Shown here piece after piece: positions 1-9,060 of a DNA stretch of 64,000 nucleotides; within the stretch, counting starts at the first letter, position 1; every line of letters begins with the position of its first letter. The notes beneath the pieces are model-generated. The model searched no databases. It saw only the letters and a program-made list of their open reading frames with translations, and was not told the origin of the DNA. A program made the position numbers and the translations under genes. Source of the DNA: Haemaphysalis longicornis. Lineage: Eukaryota; Arthropoda; Arachnida; Ixodida; Ixodidae. The stretch spans positions 63,679,878 through 63,743,877 of the forward strand of contig CM023454.1 of the NCBI GenBank assembly GCA_013339765.2. Reading direction: 5' to 3'.

Positions 1-340
1 GCTCAACGACCTGCCCCCGCAATCGTAATCTCTGATTCGAAGACGGCCGTTCAAAATTTCGCCCGGGGTCTAATAACCCCGCAGGCCCTCCTAATTCTCT
101 CCAAAAATTCACCCACCACCCCGAGAGAACTGATCTGGACCCCATCCCGACCGGTGTGGGGGGTAACGAGGCGGCCCACGCTACTGCTCGAGAACTCACT
201 ATCCGAGCGGGCCCCAGCCTTGTCCCCTCCCACGATGCCGGATCGGCTCGAGATAGCCTCCTCAGCTATCACGACTTGGTCCTACACTACCGTCTCTCCC
301 GCCACGCATTTCACCTCATTCATGTCAGCCTGAATAACTC
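1..340 (+). pseudogene. I-clade LINE ORF2 fragment, RNase H domain (cut by window edge)
   Basis: Frame 1 opens inside a LINE-type RNase H: residues reading VISDSKTAVQNFARGL hold the Asp of the second conserved block. This is followed by an ELIWTPS strand and, one frame over, GGNEAAHATARELT, the conserved N-E-A-A-H helix. One single-base indel near 150 separates the two halves. After about 330 the similarity to I-type LINE C-termini fades. The RNase H would remove the RNA template during target-primed integration. The 5' part lies outside the window. The copy is dead: indel, truncation, and no downstream zinc-binding tail in frame. Clade assignment to I (RNase H-bearing LINEs) is from recalled family motifs. 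Confidence 0.75.
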
Positions 341-362
341 CCAGGAATGCACGTGGCGGCTC

Positions 363-1342
363 CTGATGATGATGTTTGGAGTTTAATGGGGCAAGGCCGA
401 TTAAGGGCCAAGAGCGCCAAACAATAGTGATTACATGAAAGTGGCATGGAAGTAAAAGTAGAACATTTCAGTAAAAATAAACCAAGTAAAAGACAAATAA
501 TGAAGATGACTGGTGTAAAGGGCCAGGTTGTAAACATGCATGATAAGAAATGAGATGTAAAAATTTTACGTCAGTAAGAAACTCGAAAACGCGTTTGATT
601 CAAAACATGGCTTCATCTTCTAAGAGGTATGACGGGTGTGGTGGAATATGTCGCGTGTGTAGTTGTGCAAGTATTTGTGTCGTGTTGTGTAAAGTGCCTT
701 ACATTGTATAAGGATGTGGATCACGGATAGGGCCTCTCCGCACCTGCTGCACAGAGGTCTTGGAGACCCCGTGAGAAGGTGCGAGTGCGTTGCATGAGTG
801 TGCCCTTACCGTAATCTAGCCAAGGCGACTTCAGTGTATCTATTACGTGTGTCGGTGGTGTATGGTCCCAAGTGTTGTTTGATTACGTGGAACTTGTTTT
901 CTGTTTGTTCACTCCAGTGTGTTTGCCATGTTTTGCGAAGTTGTTGTCTGATGTGTGGTTTGACGTCGGTGTAGGGTAATGTGGTTATGTCTACTGTATT
1001 TGTGAGTGTAGCAGCAGCAGCCATTCGGTCCGCTGCTTCGTTCCCGGCTATACCACAGGGGCCAGGGACCCAGCAAAGAACCAGTTCAAATTTGCGTACA
1101 TACACAGACATAATACCCTTGACGATCAGATTGACAACGTGGTTTTTCGAAGGCATTGTTGACGACAGTGCCAGCACAACACTGAGGGAATATGTATAGA
1201 TAATGGATTGTGGGATGTGGCTTTGAAGTATATGATTGACAACAAGAAGTACACCGTAAGCCTCTGCCGTAAAGATACTAGTGTGACTATTCAGAGTTTT
1301 GGTGACACTAAGGCCGGGCCCATGCGCCGCGCAGGACTAACA
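363..1342 (-). pseudogene. I-clade LINE 3' portion: RNase H second half, C-terminus and 3' UTR
   Basis: On the minus strand, from 1,342 downward, the reading is TSIFTAEAYG (RNase H block with Glu), a Y-T/D-S-L-S-V block, then WVPGPCGIAGNEAADRMA (the W-V-P-G-H-x-G-x-x-G-N-E-x-A-D block). A 90-residue C-terminal segment follows. After a frameshift near 806 comes a Cys-rich tail reading CSRCGEALSVIHILIQC (about 705-755). The stretch down to about 363 has the look of a LINE 3' UTR and ends in short ATC repeats. The H of the W-V-P-G-H motif is changed to P. The first half of the same RNase H (FYTDASK) sits at about 5,950 beyond a nested LINE, so this copy was split by insertion. A related C-terminus is at 56.2-56.4 kb. 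Confidence 0.8.
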
Positions 1343-1350
1343 GGTGGAAG

Positions 1351-1648
1351 TTTATTTATTTATTTATTTATTTATTTATACAGGTACCTACATCGCCCTC
1401 ACGGGCATTATTGTAGGGGGGAAAACAAGCAAAGGAATACAGTACAGTCAATATAACAAAAAATGGTTGCGGGTAAAAGGCTGTATGGTTGAAACAACAA
1501 AGTGTTGACTTACATTGTCATAAATAAGGCATCACATTGCAGATACAAAGCAAAAACGCAAAAAAGAAGAGTGCTATCGGTTACACAGGGCAATAAAATA
1601 AAATAAAAAGCAATTAGTACGGAACGCATCAGAAATGTACAGTAGGGA
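1351..1648 (-). repeat. 3' UTR and (TAAA)n tail of the 2A LINE
   Basis: Downstream of the ORF2 stop on the minus strand lie about 270 non-coding bases ending in a TTTA microsatellite on the plus strand (1,351-1,381). This is the usual tail of CR1/L2-group LINEs that prime on short terminal repeats. A very similar ending (TTTATTTAATTATTTA followed by GTACC) occurs at 38.95 kb, so the family has at least two members here. Confidence 0.75.
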
Positions 1649-4491
1649 TTAGTTCAACAAAAAATTGTGCAAATTTCTAACAAAAGATGAGGGGGGCGCA
1701 GAGACAATTTCCTCTGGCAAGCCGTTCCACTCATGCGTGGTCCTTGGAAAAAAGGCGTATTTGAATGCGTTGATCCTGGACGCGTATTCACGCAGTTTTA
1801 AAGAATGGTCAGTACGGGGTGACACATAGGTAGGTGGTCTTATATACTGTTCTCTGTCGATGCCTGTTCTGTTCATGAATATGCTGTAATATAGGGACAG
1901 TCGTAGGTATTTTCGCCGGTCAGCTAACAGAGGCCATTGTAATCCTGAACGAATGTCAGCTGATCTTACGGTGAAGTTATAATTGCTTGCCACAAAGCGT
2001 GCTGCTCGTGCCTGTACACGCTCTAGGGCTTCTCTATTTGATTTTGTTGAGGGGTCCCAGGCACTGCAAGCATATTCCAATATGGGATGCACATTGGATA
2101 TGTATAGTGTTTCTTTCAACTTAGTTGGTGCCTGTCTAAAATTGCGCCTCAAAAAATTTAGCACGCGACTAGCCTTTAATGTTAAGTAATTAATATGAGC
2201 GTTCCAAGACAGGTTGGCAGAAAAAATGATCCCTAGATATTTATATTCTGATGCAACCGGCAAGGTAGCCCCGGCCATGCCGTAATTTGAAATCCGAGGC
2301 TGTTTTTTGTTCGTAAACCTCACCAATTTACACTTCGACACATTTAATGTCATTCTCCATGAATCACACCAAGAAACTATAGAGTTCAAGTCATTCTGCA
2401 ATTGAACGGTGTCCGCTTCAGAGGTAATGTTATTGTAAATGCAGCAATCGTCAGCGTACAATCGAACACGGCTAGAGAGATTGTCAGAGATATCATTTAT
2501 AAAAATAAGAAAAAGCAGGGGCCCCAAAACTGACCCTTGCGGCACTCCTGACAATACATCGACGCTTGATGAGCACACACCGTCAAGAATCACGCACTGC
2601 TGTCTTTCAGAAAGGTACGCTTCGATCCACATGAGAAGGGCATTAGGTATACCTAGACAACGAAGCTTTTGCAACAGCAACACATGTGACACGGAATCAA
2701 ATGCCTTCTGGAAATCCAGAAATATACAGTCAGCCTGAAGGCCTGAGTTAATAGAAGCAGCAATGTCGTGCGTAAACTCGACCAATTGTGTATCGCACGA
2801 AAAACCCGCCCTGAAACCGTGTTGCAATGGGGAAAAGAAGTTATTACTTTGTAGATGATTCATTAAGTTTGTGTAAATGATATGTTCGAGTGTCTTGCAG
2901 CACACGCTTGTCAGAGAAATAGGCCTGTAGTTACACATTTTTGTTTTATCTCCGCTTTTATATACTGGAGTTACATTGGCATTTTTCCAATCAGCTGGTA
3001 AAACGCATTGTTCAAGCGACGTTTGTACATGAGTGCTAAAAAAGGGGCGATAGACACTGCGCAGTTTTTCAAGACGAAGTTGGATATACAATCAGGACCA
3101 GGAGCAGAGTGAACATTTATTTTTTCCAACAAGAGCACGACACCACGTTCGGAAATTTCTATGTCGTTCATTTGCGGGAGCGCGCCAACATTCTGGCATA
3201 CACTACGTGTGTCAACTGGCTGCGAGAACACAGACTGAAAGTATGCATTGAAACTCTCAGCTTTGGCTTCCGTGTTAGAATCGTAATTTATCCCGTCCAT
3301 GGTGTCAGGAATAGTGGGTCTAGAATTACTTTTATTTTTCACGTATTTCCACACTTCCTTAGGGTTGGTTTTAAGTTTCTCGCCTAGATGACAAAGGTAC
3401 ATTTCTTGTGCTCTGCGCATAGCTTTGGTCACCATTTTGCCCATCGCCTTCATTCTTGAAAGCAACGCAGGATCAGGCATGCGGCAATACTTTCGATACA
3501 ACCGATTCTTTCTATTTATCTTTGATCGGAGTTCCCTACTGAGCCATGGCTTATCATTGCGTCGTCTTGCCGAAATGATACGCGAAGGAATGAAAGTTTG
3601 GGTCAAGGACAATATCTTTGTTTTGAAGAAATTCCACTGCGCATTCATGTCTAACGATGAACTATGCGATTGGAACTCAGGAAAAAATGCATCTAGTTCA
3701 CGCGCCAGTGATGGGTAGTCACCTTTTTCATAAGAGAACACTTTGCGGGGTGCCTCAGCGCGGCGGTTTTTAGCACTACAAGACATTTTAGTGATAACAA
3801 CGTCATGGTCGCTGATACCAGGGACTGTGACAACAGAGGATACAAGATCCGGTTCAGTGCACAAAAATAAATCAAGAATGTTTGCGCTGTCACCACCAAT
3901 TTGTGTTGGCGCTTCCACAAATTGAAATAATGAGTGGGCATTAATGATCTCTCTAAAGGCAGTATACAGGAAAGACGTTGTGTTTAACACGGGTTTAAAG
4001 GACTTCCATTCTACATCCGGGAAGTTAAAATCGCCTCCGAGAATTACGTGCGTTGTTTGCAAACTTAATAAAACGTTACTCAACTGAAAGAGAGGATGGG
4101 CAGTTCTTATACCGGGCGGCCTATAAAATGAGCCAATGGCAACGGAAGAACCGTTTTGTAGCAATATTTTACACCAGACAGTTTCGCACGAGTCGGCTTC
4201 GACGCTTATAGAATTGCTAGCTATGCTATCATGAATGAGAACAAATACACCACCACCATGGCAATTACGGTCTTTCCTATATACGGTATAGCCAGAGGGA
4301 AACATTTCGCTGTCGCTAATTGTGTTGTCGAGCCATGATTCTGTACCAATGGCTACGTGCGGATTTGTTGATTCTATCAACGAAGTGAACTCTATAGTTT
4401 TATTTTTGAGGCTTCTGCAGTTTACTACAATACAGACGACATCGTGTTTGCCGGATGGTTTCTTTTTATGGTAAGCTGCATTCGTTAGTGG
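1649..4491 (-). pseudogene. LINE ORF2: APE endonuclease plus reverse transcriptase, one frameshift
   Basis: About 947 codons beginning right after the ORF1 stop. Endonuclease: IGTESWL (catalytic Glu), GGDFNFPDVEW, DLFLC and GISDHD (catalytic Asp-His) all present. Reverse transcriptase: NYRPISLTSV, LQHGFRAGFS, FLDFQKAFDSVSH, GVPQGSVLGPLLF and an intact YADD (2,447-2,458), then KYLGI and a thumb region ending in FPRTTHEWNGLP. No RNase H follows, as expected for the CR1/L2 group. The two halves lie in different frames. The switch maps to about 3,022, where one A is missing from AAA in the sense strand (Y-K-[T]-S-L-E-Q context). No ATG is found near the start of the frame; the first in-frame codons follow the ORF1 TAG directly. 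Otherwise intact, so inactivation looks recent. Confidence 0.88.
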
Positions 4492-5442
4492 CTAGCGAGT
4501 ATCGCTGATCACGGTGTCGGTTTCAGCATTATATACAAAGGTTTCGTTGCCTATTTTCATTTTAATAAATCGCAACTTGTATTCTGCTTCACGGTCTTTG
4601 GCGAACTGAATCAGCTTCTTCCTTTCCAGTCGAACTTTACTGGAATAGTCCTCACTTAACGCAAACTCGGGTCCTTTCAGCTTTGCGGCAACAGCCAGCA
4701 CACCTTCTTTGTCTTTAAATGACAAAAACCTCATTATTATGGGCCTTGCCTTTTCCGCTGTGTAGCGTCCTAGCCTGTGAGCTCTTGCAATGGCAGCAGC
4801 GCTGATTGCCACATTCAGTTTTTCGGAGCAAAAGGCAATCACTCGAGCCTCCGACTGAGCCCAGGTTTCATTTACAGTATCTGCAAGGCCATAAACTATC
4901 AAATTGTTTCTTCTAGATCTGCTATCTAGGTCCTCATACGAGTCCCGTAATTTGGCGCAGGTATCCGCAAGATTTTCATTTTGAGCGAGTAGTTGCGTTA
5001 CGTCATCCTGTAAAGGGGACACGTTATCTTCCACGAGCTTGACCTTTTCTGCCAGTTGCGATAGCTTTTGTTCGAGTGCCTGTTGGTCGGCTCGAATGGA
5101 ACGAATTTCCGAAAGAATTTCAGTCTGTTGCTGTTGCATTGACGGTAGTGTCATGATGACATCAAACATTTCTTTTTCTTGTTGGGGTGTCAGAGGGCCC
5201 GGGTTTTGTTCTACATCGCCAGACAGAAGCAGCAACATTCGGGCAACACGCACGCATGACAAAAATTTTGCACCCAGCAGGAGAACATTTTGAACAATCG
5301 TAGTCGACAGCGAGTTGGGATCTGGCACCAATTTTTTAAACGGCTTTCCGTCAACAAGGCGATAAGAATAACCAACCCGAAGAAAGACGAGCCGTGAGTG
5401 ACTGACAGCCATTGCGGTGCCAGATCTCAAGGTAAGTGGTTG
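4492..5442 (-). CDS. LINE ORF1 protein: 2A-like motif, coiled coil, RRM-like and C-terminal domains
   Basis: An open frame that follows the upstream TAG. The first in-frame ATG is at about 5,412 (MAVSHSRL), giving roughly 306 residues. A hydrophobic run MLLLLSG precedes the canonical 2A motif DVEQNPGP (5,217-5,194). A Gln/Leu-rich coiled coil follows (about residues 90-165), then SRRNNLIVYGL and RAHRLGRY, typical of the RRM of L1-type ORF1 proteins, and a basic C-terminal domain. Known role of the family: an RNA-binding chaperone coating the LINE RNA. If the 2A works, translation would skip between G and P and release a short N-terminal leader of about 72 residues from the RNA-binding part. 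The stop (TAG, 4,494-4,492) is in frame with ORF2. Confidence 0.85.
   Translation of the reverse strand, partial: QPLTLRSGTAMAVSHSRLVFLRVGYSYRLVDGKPFKKLVPDPNSLSTTIVQNVLLLGAKFLSCVRVARMLLLLSGDVEQNPGPLTPQQEKEMFDVIMTLPSMQQQQTEILSEIRSIRADQQALEQKLSQLAEKVKLVEDNVSPLQDDVTQLLAQNENLADTCAKLRDSYEDLDSRSRRNNLIVYGLADTVNETWAQSEARVIAFCSEKLNVAISAAAIARAHRLGRYTAEKARPIIMRFLSFKDKEGVLAVAAKLKGPEFALSEDYSSKVRLERKKLIQFAKDREAEYKLRFIKMKIGNETFVYNAETDTVISDTR
5194..5217 (-). other. 2A-like ribosome-skipping motif no. 2 (DVEQNPGP)
   Basis: An exact match to the 2A core D-V/I-E-x-N-P-G-P, preceded by LLLLSG as in many 2A-like sequences. It lies about 70 residues into the ORF1 frame and upstream of the coiled coil. Predicted effect: no peptide bond between Gly and the final Pro, separating a leader peptide from the RNA-binding protein. 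Confidence 0.85.
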
Positions 5443-5445
5443 CTA
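5437..5445 (-). promoter_or_regulatory. In-frame UAG with leaky-stop context (UAG CAA CCA)
   Basis: Sense-strand codons read ATC TAG CAA CCA CTT. UAG-CAR-YYA is the well-known type I readthrough consensus (TMV class), and CAA CCA fits it at every position. The frame is open on both sides, from 5,715 down to the ORF1 stop. Readthrough would join the first 2A leader to ORF1. The alternative is a chance point mutation. Confidence 0.5.
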
Positions 5446-5715
5446 GATCCCTATGAGGGAGGTGGCATCCGCGAGAGATTCAAGCGTAATATTTTGGGGA
5501 CCGGGGTTCAATTTAACGTCTCCTGAGAGAATCAGCAAGAAATAAACATTGAGGACATTTGCAGAGACAGAGAACAGTAAGTTGAGCAAGGATTTGCGGC
5601 AGGACTCTAGTGTGTCGGAGGGGCACGACACCGCGATCAAAAAGGGATCATTTGAACGCACGCAATAAGCAACGTGCTTGGGGTGACTGACCTGCGCCAA
5701 GAGATGGAGTGACAT
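5443..5715 (-). CDS. N-terminal LINE ORF (90 aa) with 2A-like motif
   Basis: A good ATG at 5,715 opens 90 codons in the same frame as ORF1, ending at one TAG (5,445-5,443). Residues about 41-63 are hydrophobic (LLNLLFSV...VYFLLILSG) and lead directly into DVKLNPGP (residues 66-73). This differs from the D-V/I-E-x-N-P-G-P consensus only by Glu to Lys. The 17 residues after it run to the stop. The layout resembles the signal-like 2A leaders reported in LINEs of sea urchin and other animals. It may be a separate small protein, or the true N-terminus of ORF1 reached by readthrough. I do not recognise another domain. Confidence 0.72.
   Translation of the reverse strand: MSLHLLAQVSHPKHVAYCVRSNDPFLIAVSCPSDTLESCRKSLLNLLFSVSANVLNVYFLLILSGDVKLNPGPQNITLESLADATSLIGI
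5497..5520 (-). other. 2A-like ribosome-skipping motif no. 1 (DVKLNPGP)
   Basis: It matches the 2A core at all fixed positions except Glu to Lys, and has the same preceding S-G and hydrophobic run as motif 2. It is in the same frame as motif 2, about 100 codons upstream. The Glu to Lys change could weaken skipping. Confidence 0.72.
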
Positions 5716-5920
5716 GACTGACTTCGTAGCGGTGTCGTGCCCCGTCCTGGTCCGGTGCAGTGGCTCCTTAAATAGGCTTGGTTGACCATGGCCGGTGATT
5801 GTTCGCGGGAGCCGGAGGGGTGAGCAGGCGACGAGGGGGAGAGCTTGTTGCTGGGCAGAACGCGCTTTCTGGTCGACGGGCGGGTTATGGAATGTTGTCG
5901 AGTTGCAGCCTGCAGCCAGG
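5716..5920 (-). other. 5' UTR of the 2A LINE
   Basis: About 205 GC-rich bases between the broken host RNase H frame and the first ATG. It has no TATA box. LINE promoters are internal, so this is the expected promoter location. Open frames crossing it on either strand look like chance. Confidence 0.5.
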
Positions 5921-6190
5921 GAGGCTTAGAGGCGTCCGTATAAAATTCAGAACATTGGCACTTCTGCTGCAAATACAAGAAGTTCTGCAGAATTGCACAT
6001 GTGGGAGCTTGGTTTTTATCTACATGTGTGAATGAGGTGTCGCATGAGACAGGGCGGAGATGCCATGGTGCTATGACATTTGTTACAGAACTTTAGATGG
6101 TATCTAAAAAAGAGACAGCAAGCTCTGACGCTTCCTCTCTAACTCTGTAAGAGAAGGGCGCAGAGAACGATGGCCGATTTAAACGTGGCG
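5921..6190 (-). pseudogene. I-clade LINE fragment, start of the split RNase H domain
   Basis: On the minus strand the frame reads SEFYTDASKPP, the first catalytic-Asp block of a LINE RNase H, ending exactly where the nested LINE begins. The remainder of this RNase H resumes below 1,342. Further upstream (to about 6,190) frames are broken and only weakly LINE-like. It marks the 5' insertion boundary of the 2A LINE. Confidence 0.6.
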
Positions 6191-6199
6191 GCTCTTGCA

Positions 6200-6505
6200 G
6201 ACCGGCACTCTTCCATGTCGTGCAGTGCTGCAGCCATATTCACCCCTCACAATTTCCCTCCCTCAATTGCCCTTCGTGCGGTGCTCTAGCCACCGTGTCG
6301 CACTCCATGTGGGCGTGTCCTAATGATCCCTTCCCCTCCATAGCGTTTGCCGAGCGGTGGGAGGGAGCGCTGGGTAGCTCGGAACCGGGGATCCAAATCT
6401 CCCTGGCGAACCGAGCTACTGCTGTCGCCGCCAGGCTCATGCCAGCGGCCACCCCGCCCTCCTAACTGCCTTGTACAATAAAGTTTTTCTCTCTCTCTCT
6501 CGTGG
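6200..6505 (+). pseudogene. I-clade LINE ORF2 3' end with CT-repeat tail
   Basis: The plus strand reads a C-terminal Cys/His segment NCPSCGALATVSHSMWACPNDP followed by FAERWEGALGSSEPGIQISLANRATAVAARL and a stop at about 6,465. AATAAAG follows, then a (CT)n run (6,487-6,501). The C-x2-C...H...C arrangement is the zinc-binding tail typical of I-clade ORF2. The 5' part is missing, as in 5'-truncated insertions. It could be the same family as the fragment at the left edge of the window. Confidence 0.75.
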
Positions 6506-7189
6506 CGGCCAGACGTGTTAAAATAAGGTACTAGGCAACACAACGAGTGCAGGTATGTTACCACATTACGTGGCCTTCCGTAGACTAACCACCATCCACC
6601 ACCACAACAATTATGTCATCGGTAGCAGCAATACGCCCTGCCGTAAATGCATGCCCTCCCCCTTCTTCCGCACCCCATGCACGCCTAAACCGACATCGGG
6701 GATATGCCGATATCGGGGACTAAGATCAATTATTAACTTTCCGAAAGTAGAACTATGAGCAGGTGATCAACGAACAGCGCCGACGCGACAATGTGGCTAG
6801 GAATGGCTTTTAAGTTAAATAAGAATAATGTGCTCACGCCGGAGTTTCATCTGGAAAAGTGTCTATCAAGTAGCAGGGCCGCGCTGCTAGAGGGTGACGT
6901 GGAATTTGAAGCGGCGGATAGCCACGGGTAAATTTGCGGTGGCGGCACTGGCGCCGGCATACGGGTGTCTTTACACCCATTCGCGCTTAAGTTGGTTCTC
7001 CGCAATTATCTGATAACGGCGCTGATATCATTGTCAGCCGACTGCGCAAATTGGGAAAGAGTATCAGTGGTAGCAAGAGAAATAAGCGTTATGATAACCG
7101 TCGAAAAAGGAGGTCGGCGGGGGTGAGAAGAAGCCCTGGAGTGGCACCGAGTAAATCTGCTTCCCCGGAATTGAAACTGGGGAGAAGAC
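6506..7189. other. No recognised feature
   Basis: No open frame with recognisable similarity, no clear repeats. It may include eroded sequence upstream of the gypsy remnant, but I see no reverse transcriptase palm motifs. Confidence 0.5.
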
Positions 7190-9060
7190 GTGAGACATAC
7201 ACTACGTTCCAGTAAAAAGTGCCTATTCGTGTTCAAAAAATGTAAGATTTTTGGCCACTACGTCAACGCCGTGGGACTTCTGAGTAGCTCAGCGGAACCT
7301 TCAGCCATAGAGAACTGCTCAACACAAACAGACACAAAGGGTGTGCGGACAAGCCAGAGAACACACGTACTACCATTGCCATGTCCACACATTTCCAGGG
7401 TTTACAAGCATAGTACGCGCTTAAACAATGATAGCTCCAACTTCGCCCGAGAAGAATCCAAAGAGGAAGCATTCAGCGAGCTGCTACAATAGCTCCCCAT
7501 TCCACATGCGCTCGCCCTTTTCAACGAATATGAAGCAAGGTATATGCGCACAGACGCCGCTGACACTGACTTGCGCCGCGGTCTTCGTCCAAAAGCCAAG
7601 CTGTCGAGATGTTACTCATTCATGAAAACCGTGGTCTGTCGAATAAAAACAAAATACCCTCTCCTATGGAAAGCCCAGCAATCCTATGGGTCGTTTCGAA
7701 ATTGTGCCTTCACGGGTAAGGCAGAGCATTCACGTTTTGAAGAACACCATGCAAGAACACCATGTCTTGCTGATTTCAAGACACCTAATGTCGTATTGGA
7801 GGGTGAACGTTGAGACTGCAAGAATTGTACGTTGCAATCGTCTGTTAATCTGGAAAGCAGAATTTCGAAAACATGAGCCTATCTAACGCCATTGTCGACC
7901 CAACGCACAACAATGTGATAAAGACGGTGCATTTCTGGAGTCGTTACGAAGAACCACCTAGCCGCCAAGCAGCACGGCGACGCCGAGACCCACGTCATGA
8001 TCGACAGCCTTTATAGACGCAACGTCATTGTACCAACGCCATTCTAGGGCAACTTTGCGACATTCATGCTTAATAACTACATTCTCGTAAAGAAAAGCTT
8101 CACACCCCTGAACGAGAAAAAACTATCGCATTGTTGTCACCCTCGGCGTTTGAGACAAATGTTTGGAAGTGTGTCACCACAACCCGGCTTTAGGAAATCA
8201 CGACGCTTCAAGCACTATTGAAAAAAATCAGTACGAATTACTACTGGCCCCGCCGTACGTGTGATGTATCGCACAGCGTCCGCAGTTGTTCCGATTTCCC
8301 GTCACCAAAAACGCTGCTGGACAGACATGCCGGCCTTCCGCAGCCCATGGCCACCCTACGAGGTACTTCCCACAGGTCATAATGCACCTTCTGAAAACGT
8401 CCCCCCCCGTAGCGAGAAGACAAGTGTAATGTCGCAGCGACCGAATGAATGACGCGATACGCAGAGTCCGTCGCTCTTCCAAAAGGGGCTGCAATAGAAG
8501 TCGCAAGTTCACAAAGTTTTTCATCCACCAAGTTGTGCTGCGATAGGGAACCCATAATAATATAATCAGTGACCTCAGTAAAGTCGTCAACGCGGACCTA
8601 ATGCAAAGCCTCACGCTACAGAAACACGCCTCACTGTAGAAAAACAGCGTACGACTCGAATGCAAACAAACTAAAAGAAAGCATCAACAAGACGATCGCG
8701 CATATGTTGTGAATGTACGTCGATGTTCAACACAAGAAACGAAGTCATCTTTTCGGTACAACACAGCCGTTCATGACACTACTATGATGATTACCACTCA
8801 AGCTTGCTTAAAAAAGGCGGCCGCCGCATATGCTCGAGACATTGCTCCCACAAAGAGAAGGTTGTTCGACTACGTCTAATGAACCAGCAACTGGTGAATG
8901 CGAAGAACTACCGCCAACGTGTTGCTCTTGTGTAATCATGTATCACTGAGGTATATATCTTGTATTACCTTGTATCCATCTTGAATCATCCAGGCAATCT
9001 TGTATCATTGGGTTGATTTTTGGACATGCATTCGACGCCGTAACACGAATTTGACGACGT
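7190..9060 (+). pseudogene. Ty3/gypsy pol remnant (RT thumb, RNase H, integrase)
   Basis: Pieces in changing plus frames follow gypsy pol order. SSKKCLFVFKKCKIFGHYV (RT thumb, compare the K-C-x-F...I-x-G-H block) is at 7,205-7,265, EESKEEAFSELLQ at 7,450-7,490, and an RNase H stretch with WRV..TLRLQELYVAIV at 7,790-7,840. Integrase pieces follow: NYYWPRRTCDVSHSVRSC (8,240-8,290), then RYAESVALPKGAAIEVA (8,450-8,510). A core end resembling YNTAVHDTTMM is near 8,760-8,790. There are many stops and frameshifts, and key RNase H and integrase acids cannot all be placed. The RT palm is absent. Old, inactive copy. Confidence 0.65.

Larger units (their letters stand above)
1351..5920 (-). mobile_element. 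Nearly full-length CR1/L2-group LINE with two 2A-like motifs
   Basis: A minus-strand non-LTR retrotransposon of about 4.57 kb. In order it has a 5' UTR of about 205 bp, a 90-codon N-terminal ORF, ORF1, ORF2 (endonuclease plus reverse transcriptase, no RNase H), a 3' UTR of about 270 bp and a terminal (TAAA)n tail at 1,351-1,381. Its boundaries are supported by the host sequence: an I-clade RNase H reads FYTDASK on one side (about 5,940) and resumes as TSIFTAEAY on the other (about 1,270). All coding parts except the last two thirds of ORF2 share one reading frame. Visible damage is one single-base deletion and two in-frame TAG codons. This makes it the youngest and best preserved element in the window. 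No clear target-site duplication is visible. Confidence 0.88.

Noticed and set aside
5424..5440. Strong 5' splice-donor-like sequence CAAGGTAAGTGG on the plus strand
   Set aside because: It lies antisense inside the LINE ORF1 leader and no plus-strand exon is apparent. Most likely chance.
5637..5978. 113-codon minus-strand frame over the LINE 5' end
   Set aside because: Its start is host RNase H sequence and the rest crosses the LINE 5' UTR in another frame than the 2A ORF; a fusion artefact of insertion.
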